Source of the DNA: Bacillota bacterium
GTDB taxonomy: Bacteria; Bacillota; Clostridia; Lachnospirales; Lachnospiraceae
Assembly: GCA_023395555.1 (NCBI GenBank)
Contig: JAEWYQ010000064.1
Span: 1 to 10,481 of the forward strand
Length of the DNA: 10,481 nucleotides
Direction: 5' to 3'
The position numbers were made by a program, and so were the translations under genes. A model generated the notes under the pieces. It was not told the origin of the DNA. It saw only the letters and a list, made by a program, of their open reading frames with translations, and searched no databases. How positions within the stretch are numbered: the first letter of the stretch is position 1; each line of letters starts with the position of its first letter. Positions 5,587-10,481 of the stretch are shown piece after piece.

Positions 5587-6741
5587 ATGAAAAATATAAA
5601 ACACTTAAGTATGGTATTATACTTAATGCTTATGGCAGCATTGCTGATTTCCTGTAGTTCAAAAGGGAAAACGAGCTCTTCTGATATTGCGGATTTAAAT
5701 GATGGTAAGACCCGAATATGCTTGCTAATTAACGGACAGCTCGGTGATATGTCCTTCTTTGATTCAGCCAATGAAGGAATGACTAAATTTGCCGGGGATC
5801 ATCCTGAGGTTGATGTAAAGATAGTAGAGATAGGAACGGACACCAGTAAATGGGAACCCACACTTCGCCAAACAGCAAATGATTCTTATGATTTAATTAT
5901 AGTATGTACCTCGGAAATGAAGGAACCCCTTCAAAGATTAGTAAAAATGCAAAAATATGCGGATAGACGTTTTATCATATTTGACGCAGAGATAGAAGAC
6001 GGCAAGGCAGCAAACTATCCTACCGTCCATTCCATGATGTTTAAGCAGAATGAAGGCGGATATCTTGCCGGCGCTTTGGCAGCATTAATATCTAAGGACA
6101 TGGGAGTAAATACAACCGGGTTTATCGGCGGGATGCAGATCGATATCATCAATGATTTCGGATATGGGTTCATGCAGGGAGTCAATAAGGCAAACACTGA
6201 GTTTAACCAACAGATAAAGGCATACAACAGCTATATCGGAGATTTTTCCAACAGTACCAAGGGGAAATCGCTGGCAGATACCATGTATGACCAGGGAGTA
6301 GAGGTTTTATTTGCGGCTGCTTCCCAGGCTGGACTGGGCTGTCTTGATTCTGCTAAAAACAATGATAAGTTAATTATCGGAGTTGACAGTGACCAATTTG
6401 GTTACTTTAAGGATACTGATGTAAAAAAGGCAGATCGGATCGTAACTTCTATCTTAAAGCGTGTGGATCTTGCCCTTTATGAAGCCTGTGAAGCGTTCCT
6501 TAATAATACCCTGGAGTATGGCACCTTAGTTAACTTAGGTATCAATGAGGGTAAAGTCGGTATTGTGGAAAATGATAATTATAAGGCAAAGGTCAGTGAG
6601 GAAACCAGAACCTACATATCCCAGATTATTATGCAGATCAAGGATGGCTCACTGGTGGTAGAGAGTGGATTAAAGCGCCATATCAGTGTCACGGATTTAA
6701 ATGCTTATATCGATTCATTAAAGCCAAACGAGGGTAATTAA
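5587..6741 (+). CDS. BMP-family (PnrA/NupN-like) ABC substrate-binding lipoprotein
   Basis: This 384-residue protein has a lipoprotein signal peptide ending LLISC (Cys23) and a BMP-family periplasmic-binding fold. Family marks are the N-terminal LGDMSFFDSANEG (Asp54, Phe57, Phe58), the central FKQNEGGYLAG (152-162) before a helix, TGFIGG, and IIGVDSDQ with Asp267. Known relatives (PnrA of Treponema, NupN/YufN of Bacillus) bind purine or other nucleosides, and the GVD aspartate contacts the ribose. The first motif usually reads DKSFNQ, so the FFD here departs from the best-studied members at a ligand-facing loop and makes the exact ligand uncertain. The ATG at 5587 has AAGGAG 9 bases upstream. 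It is followed without a gap by its ATPase and then two permeases, so this is the capture component of that importer. Confidence 0.93.
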   Translation: MKNIKHLSMVLYLMLMAALLISCSSKGKTSSSDIADLNDGKTRICLLINGQLGDMSFFDSANEGMTKFAGDHPEVDVKIVEIGTDTSKWEPTLRQTANDSYDLIIVCTSEMKEPLQRLVKMQKYADRRFIIFDAEIEDGKAANYPTVHSMMFKQNEGGYLAGALAALISKDMGVNTTGFIGGMQIDIINDFGYGFMQGVNKANTEFNQQIKAYNSYIGDFSNSTKGKSLADTMYDQGVEVLFAAASQAGLGCLDSAKNNDKLIIGVDSDQFGYFKDTDVKKADRIVTSILKRVDLALYEACEAFLNNTLEYGTLVNLGINEGKVGIVENDNYKAKVSEETRTYISQIIMQIKDGSLVVESGLKRHISVTDLNAYIDSLKPNEGN

Positions 6742-8292
6742 GTGATGAAGGATTTTCTGGAGCTCAAGGGAATTACAAAAATATATGACAATGGAGTAAT
6801 CGCCAACAATAAGGCGGATTTTTCCCTGAGAAGAGGGGAAATTCATGCGATTGCCGGGGAAAACGGTGCGGGGAAGAGTACCATCATGAAGATACTCTAC
6901 GGCCTGGAGCGAATGGAGGAAGGTGAAATCCGTTATGAGGGCAGGCCGGTCTCCATTAAATCTGTTCAGGATGCATCAAGCTATGGAATCGGTATGGTGC
7001 ATCAGCATTTCATGCTGGTCAATGAGCTGCCGGTATATGAGAATATTTTCCTGGGAATAGAGAAGACCAGCCATGGCATCCTAAGGGAAAAAGAGATGTC
7101 AGAGGAGGTAAAACGGCTTTCAGAAAAATATGATATGCCCATTGATCCGCAGGCACTTTGCGGCGCCCTTCCGGTGGGTGCTGCACAGAAGGTGGAGATC
7201 CTTAAGGTTTTAGCACGGGGCGCCAGGATTTTGATCCTGGATGAACCTACGGCAGTATTGACACCCCAGGAGACGAAGCAGTTGTTCAAACAACTGACCT
7301 TATTGAAGCAGGACCAGTGCAGTATCATCATCATTACCCATAAGTTGAAGGAAATTAAGGAAATCTGTGACCGGGTAACCATCATGAGGGCGGGTAAGAG
7401 CTGCGGTGTTTTTGATGTGGCTAAAATCAGTGAAGCAGAGATCTCAAGACGGATGGTTGGAAATGATGTGAACCTTTCTATAGATAAACCGCCTGTGAAG
7501 TACGGAAAGGTTGTCCTGGAGGTTAAGGGGCTGTCTGTATTAAAGGAAAATGGAAATACAGCAGCTAAGGATATTAACTTTTCCATACGTGAGGGTGAGA
7601 TACTATGCCTGGCCGGTGTGGAAGGGAACGGACAGCAGGAAACCATCCAGGCAATTACCGGATTATATAAACCAGAAGCCGGAGAGATTACTCTTCTTGG
7701 AAGACAAATCAACAAAAGCTCAGTAAAAGAAATCAGGGATCTGGGTCTGGCCCATATTCCGGAGGACCGTATGCGGACAGGAACCAATAAGGAAGCCTCC
7801 GTATTCGATAATATTATCTCAGTCCGGGCAGCAAAAGAACACAGGCTTGGCTTTCTGCCGATTAAAAAGTGGAAGGCCTGGGCCAGGGAGCAGATTTCAG
7901 AATATTATATGAAAACCGATGGAATCGCCACGCCCATCGGACAACTTTCCGGAGGCAATATCCAAAAAATTGTGGTAGCAAGAGAAATAGAAACCAATCC
8001 CAAGCTATTAATATGCAATCAGCCCACCAGAGGGATCGATGTAGGTGCAATTGAATTTATCCACCGCAAGATTCTCTCCATGCGTAAGGCAGGGGTTGCC
8101 ATACTGTTACTATCTGCTGATTTATCAGAGGTATTTGATCTGGCTGACCGGATATTAGTATTCCATAATGGGGAGATTACCGCCCATATTACGGATGTCC
8201 GGCATACAAGCGAGGAGCAGTTGGGGAAGTATATGCTTGGTATAGAGAAGATGGATTTGGATACAGCTTCTGATAAGGAGGGGGCAGTATGA
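6742..8292 (+). CDS. Double-domain ABC transporter ATPase (NupO/YufO-like)
   Basis: This 516-residue cytoplasmic ATPase has two fused nucleotide-binding domains and energises the BMP-type importer. Domain 1 has Walker A GENGAGKST (39-47), the Q-loop region MVHQHF, signature LPVGAAQ (143-149) and Walker B LILDEPTA (Asp167, Glu168). Domain 2 has the degenerate P-loop GVEGNGQQE (292-300, no Lys), a full signature LSGGN (402-406) and LLICNQPTRG, where Asn426-Gln427 replace the acidic pair. That asymmetry, with one competent and one degenerate P-loop, is known across the RbsA/YufO class. The start is GTG at 6742, directly after the stop of the binding-protein gene, with GAGGG 7 bases upstream; ATG at 6745 is the alternative and differs by one residue. 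The stop overlaps the next start by four bases (ATGA), indicating translational coupling. Confidence 0.95.
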   Translation: MMKDFLELKGITKIYDNGVIANNKADFSLRRGEIHAIAGENGAGKSTIMKILYGLERMEEGEIRYEGRPVSIKSVQDASSYGIGMVHQHFMLVNELPVYENIFLGIEKTSHGILREKEMSEEVKRLSEKYDMPIDPQALCGALPVGAAQKVEILKVLARGARILILDEPTAVLTPQETKQLFKQLTLLKQDQCSIIIITHKLKEIKEICDRVTIMRAGKSCGVFDVAKISEAEISRRMVGNDVNLSIDKPPVKYGKVVLEVKGLSVLKENGNTAAKDINFSIREGEILCLAGVEGNGQQETIQAITGLYKPEAGEITLLGRQINKSSVKEIRDLGLAHIPEDRMRTGTNKEASVFDNIISVRAAKEHRLGFLPIKKWKAWAREQISEYYMKTDGIATPIGQLSGGNIQKIVVAREIETNPKLLICNQPTRGIDVGAIEFIHRKILSMRKAGVAILLLSADLSEVFDLADRILVFHNGEITAHITDVRHTSEEQLGKYMLGIEKMDLDTASDKEGAV

Positions 8293-9368
8293 AACATTAT
8301 ATGAATTCAATCGCCGGGAAGAAGGTCACATTTGAACTCCTTCGGACGGTACTGGCAGCCTTCATCGCCTCCTTGATTGCAGTAATCATCATTTGTTTTA
8401 CAAGCAGTACCCCAAGGGAAGCCATTCGGGTGTTTCTGCTGTCCCAGTTTCAGTCCGGGTACACCTTTGGCAGGGTCATTACTGAAACGGTGCCTTTGAT
8501 ATTTACCGGCATTGCAGTAACCATCATGGTAAGATGCGGGCAGTTTAATATGTTTGTAGAGGGAGCATTTTATGCAGGAGGCTTATTCGGCGCGGTGATA
8601 GCAGCAAAGTTCTCCTTACCTCCGGTACTTCTGCTTATTTGTGCACTGGTTATTCCGGCAATTATTACAGGAGTAATCGGCTATATTCCTGCCAAGTTAA
8701 AGGCATCCCTGCAGGTGAATGAATTCGTATCCTCCCTAATGTTTAATTTTATCATCTATTGGGTGTGTATGTATTTATTTGTATATCATTTCTCGGACCC
8801 GGAATATTCAAGCCTTGCAACCTGGTTGATTCCCGATGAAGGAAAGCTTCCCTTTTTGTCCTTTGATAATCAGATTAGTTCCAGCATTATTCTCTCTTTC
8901 CTGCTCGCTGTAATTGTCTGGGTTTTTCTTAACAGAACAAAATGGGGCTATGCCATCCGCATGACCGGGGAAAATTCAGAATTTGCAGAGTATAGCGGTA
9001 TTAAAACTAAGTCGGCAATTGTGTATTCCCAGGTAATCGGAAGTGCGATTGCAGGCCTTGGCGGTGCAGCCTTCATCCTGGGGAATTTTTATAGGTTCAA
9101 CTGGCAGGCATTGCCGAATTACGGATTTGACGGCTTTATCATAGCAATCATCGCAAGGAAAAATCCTTTGGCTGTTCCTATTGTAGCACTGTTTTTGGGA
9201 TACTTAAGAGCCGGTGCAATGGAGATGTCAAGGCTGACCGATGTTCCTAACGAGGTTGTATATATCATACAGGCAATTATGATAATTTTGATAGCTGCTC
9301 AGACCTTTTTGTCCGGTCTGCGCCAGCGCAGAATTAAAAAAATGGCATTGCAGAATAATGCAGAGTAA
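8289..9368 (+). CDS. BMP-type ABC importer permease, first subunit (NupP-like)
   Basis: This 359-residue integral membrane protein of the BPD_transp_2 (RbsC/YufP) family has roughly eight to ten hydrophobic segments and a basic C-terminal tail. Near the N-terminus a long hydrophobic helix (about 17-38) precedes VPLIFTGIAVTIMVRCGQFN and EGAFYAGGL, the conserved first half of this permease type. The loop MTGENSEFAEYSGI, followed by IGSAIAGLGGA, is the characteristic cytoplasmic coupling region that meets the ATPase. It pairs with the second permease to form the membrane channel. The ATG at 8289 overlaps the ATPase stop and lies behind a GGAGGGGG run (8278-8285), so the two genes are translated in tandem. 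Length and motif order are normal and no damage is seen. Confidence 0.93.
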   Translation: MKHYMNSIAGKKVTFELLRTVLAAFIASLIAVIIICFTSSTPREAIRVFLLSQFQSGYTFGRVITETVPLIFTGIAVTIMVRCGQFNMFVEGAFYAGGLFGAVIAAKFSLPPVLLLICALVIPAIITGVIGYIPAKLKASLQVNEFVSSLMFNFIIYWVCMYLFVYHFSDPEYSSLATWLIPDEGKLPFLSFDNQISSSIILSFLLAVIVWVFLNRTKWGYAIRMTGENSEFAEYSGIKTKSAIVYSQVIGSAIAGLGGAAFILGNFYRFNWQALPNYGFDGFIIAIIARKNPLAVPIVALFLGYLRAGAMEMSRLTDVPNEVVYIIQAIMIILIAAQTFLSGLRQRRIKKMALQNNAE

Positions 9369-9379
9369 GGAGGGACAGC

Positions 9380-10288
9380 TTGTTTAATTTTATATTTTCT
9401 GAATCATTCATTTCTTCATCGATTATTTTTGCCATGCCGATTATATTTGCAGCCCTGGCAGCATTGATTTCCAATAAAGCCGGAATATTGAATATCAATA
9501 TTGAAGGATCCATGTCAATTGCCGCTTTAGTTGGTGCATTGGTAAGCCATTACTCGAATCATTGGTTCATCGGTTTGTCAGCCGCAGTGTTTGCAGGGAT
9601 TATCATGTCTTTGATTCTGTCCTATTGCTCGATCTATCTAAAAACAGATTCGACATTAGCAGGAATTGCATTAAATACCTTTGCCACCGGAACCTGTATT
9701 CTGATTTTATATATATTCCTTGGGGTCAAGGGCGATTCCTCCCAGGCTCCAAGTACTGTGGTTCCTGATATAACGATACCGTTTTTATCTGATATCCCTG
9801 TGCTTGGATTATTGTTTAATCAAAATCTAATGGTATATATCGCAATTCTGTGCCTGGTGTTTATCAGCTTCCTGTTAAAAAAGACAAGGCTCGGATTACG
9901 TATTAAGGTTGCCGGTTATAATCCGGCCGCTGCAAGGGCAGCAGGAATCTCTGTAAATAAGTACAGGGTATACGCTTTGCTTTTCTGCGGGGCATTTGCG
10001 GGTCTGGGCGGAGCCTTCTTATCCATGGTGTATTTATCCTATTTTTCGGTTGGTATGGTGGCAGGTAAGGGGTTCATTGGACTGGCCGCTGAGGCTATGG
10101 GCGGCGGCATCCCCATATTTACAGCATTGTTTGCTTTCCTGTTTGGTGCGGTTGATTATTTTTCTGTCGGGGCGCAGTCCGTGCTTGGAATACCCTACCA
10201 GCTTTTAAACACCCTGCCCTATCTGATGGCTATGCTGTCCCTGGTGATATATTCCCTTAAGAAACGTAACAATAAAATACATGATTAG
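9380..10288 (+). CDS. BMP-type ABC importer permease, second subunit (NupQ-like)
   Basis: This 302-residue integral membrane protein of the same permease superfamily as the preceding gene but the shorter, second-subunit type has about eight or nine membrane segments. Family marks are PIIFAALAALISNKAGILNINIEGSM near the N-terminus (usual form: NIGLEG), VAGYNPAAARAAGISVNKYR as the coupling loop, AGLGGA, and GKGFIGLAAEAMGGGIP in the last third. It starts with TTG at 9380: AAGGAGGG (9367-9374) ends 5 bases upstream, and a later ATG would remove the first helix. The gene follows the first permease stop by 11 bases. It appears to be the last gene of the operon, since no open frame follows in the remaining 193 bases. 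Confidence 0.92.
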   Translation: MFNFIFSESFISSSIIFAMPIIFAALAALISNKAGILNINIEGSMSIAALVGALVSHYSNHWFIGLSAAVFAGIIMSLILSYCSIYLKTDSTLAGIALNTFATGTCILILYIFLGVKGDSSQAPSTVVPDITIPFLSDIPVLGLLFNQNLMVYIAILCLVFISFLLKKTRLGLRIKVAGYNPAAARAAGISVNKYRVYALLFCGAFAGLGGAFLSMVYLSYFSVGMVAGKGFIGLAAEAMGGGIPIFTALFAFLFGAVDYFSVGAQSVLGIPYQLLNTLPYLMAMLSLVIYSLKKRNNKIHD

Positions 10289-10358
10289 GTTATTGAAAAA
10301 CTTGGAGGTTTATTAATTACATATATATTACAATAACCAAAATACATAATTAATAAGC
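10288..10358 (+). repeat. Two interleaved inverted repeats after the operon
   Basis: GGTTATTG (10288-10295) is the exact complement of CAATAACC (10331-10338). TTATTAATTA (10310-10319) is the exact complement of TAATTAATAA (10347-10356), extended to 12 pairs (one G-T) by 10308-10309 with 10357-10358. The arms alternate A-B-A'-B', the topology of an H-type pseudoknot or of two mutually exclusive hairpins. A strong GGAGG (10304-10308) overlaps arm B, yet no start codon and open frame follow it. There is no T-run, so this is not an ordinary terminator. The DNA is very AT-rich, which raises the odds of chance pairing for arm B, less so for arm A. Confidence 0.45.
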
Positions 10359-10433
10359 AATTTGGTGATATGTCAAGAAGCAAATGAAAAAGATTTCATA
10401 TGATTTTCAGACAAAAGGGTAACTTTAATAAAC

Positions 10434-10456
10434 CTTACATCTACTTAAAATGTAAG
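10434..10456. repeat. Small hairpin at the right edge
   Basis: CTTACAT (10434-10440) and ATGTAAG (10450-10456) form a perfect 7-bp stem with a 9-base loop. No T-run follows in either direction. It may be an operator or leader hairpin for a gene beyond the window. Nothing else is recognisable between 10359 and 10481. Confidence 0.3.
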
Positions 10457-10481
10457 ATGGAAGATATTGCTATTGATTACC

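Noticed and set aside
7168..7188. First ABC signature reads LPVGAAQ rather than LSGGQ.
   Set aside because: Proline at this position, as LPVG, is familiar in BMP-type ATPases; only the AAQ is slightly unusual and gives no functional conclusion.
7615..7641. Second P-loop of the ATPase lacks the catalytic Lys (GVEGNGQQE), and its Walker B region reads CNQP instead of DEP.
   Set aside because: One degenerate nucleotide site is normal in the RbsA/YufO class of double ATPases, so it is not evidence of damage.
7002..7787. Long open frame of about 261 codons on the minus strand inside the ATPase gene.
   Set aside because: It lies entirely opposite a well-supported gene, has no ribosome binding site or recognisable domain, and reads like an antisense shadow.
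10384..10399. ATGAAA/TTTCAT hairpin with a four-base loop.
   Set aside because: Six A/T-rich pairs in very AT-rich DNA are expected by chance and no neighbouring gene is visible.
1..10481. CRISPR arrays, tRNA or rRNA genes, insertion sequences and attachment sites.
   Set aside because: I looked for spaced repeats, cloverleaf-like blocks, transposase motifs and terminal inverted repeats and found none.

Overview
The window looks like chromosomal DNA from a low-to-medium GC anaerobic Firmicute, most likely a Clostridia/Lachnospiraceae-type organism. The grounds are strong AGGAGG-type ribosome binding sites, consensus sigma-A-like promoters, use of ATG, GTG and TTG starts, Gram-positive lipoprotein signal peptides, and a collagen-like protein fragment of the kind seen on clostridial spores. 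No taxonomic search was possible.

Left part (1-2486) is a patchwork of unrelated single genes. The C-terminal part of a collagen-like protein (223-843) seems to have lost its 5' end. A classical short-chain dehydrogenase/reductase is on the minus strand (874-1674). A 326-base intergenic region follows, with an outward promoter for each neighbour and a near-palindrome. Next is a small zinc-ribbon protein (2001-2345), then hairpins between convergent genes.

Right part (2487-10288) is one coherent unit. An AraC-family regulator (minus strand) is transcribed divergently from an apparent six-gene operon: a surface lipoprotein with a carboxypeptidase-regulatory-like domain fused to a CehA/McbA-type PHP metallohydrolase; a small DUF4430 lipoprotein; a BMP/PnrA-family substrate-binding lipoprotein; a double-domain ABC ATPase; and two permeases. 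The last four form a complete BMP-type (NupNOPQ/PnrABCDE-like) importer, a class known for nucleoside uptake. My reading, which is inference, is that the hydrolase releases a ligand outside the membrane, one or both small lipoproteins capture it, the ABC system imports it, and the AraC regulator senses it or a product.

The 116-base divergent intergenic region is the most informative regulatory stretch. It carries two exact 9-base direct repeats (TTGCATAGA) 21 bases apart. One overlaps the operon's -35 box and the other the regulator's start codon, which is the arrangement expected of an AraC-type activator. The -10 boxes of the two divergent promoters share five of six positions, so the promoters should exclude each other. 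Inside the operon a 14-bp hairpin without a U-tract separates the first two lipoprotein genes from the importer genes. After the last gene there are two interleaved inverted repeats (pseudoknot topology) in AT-rich DNA of unknown role.
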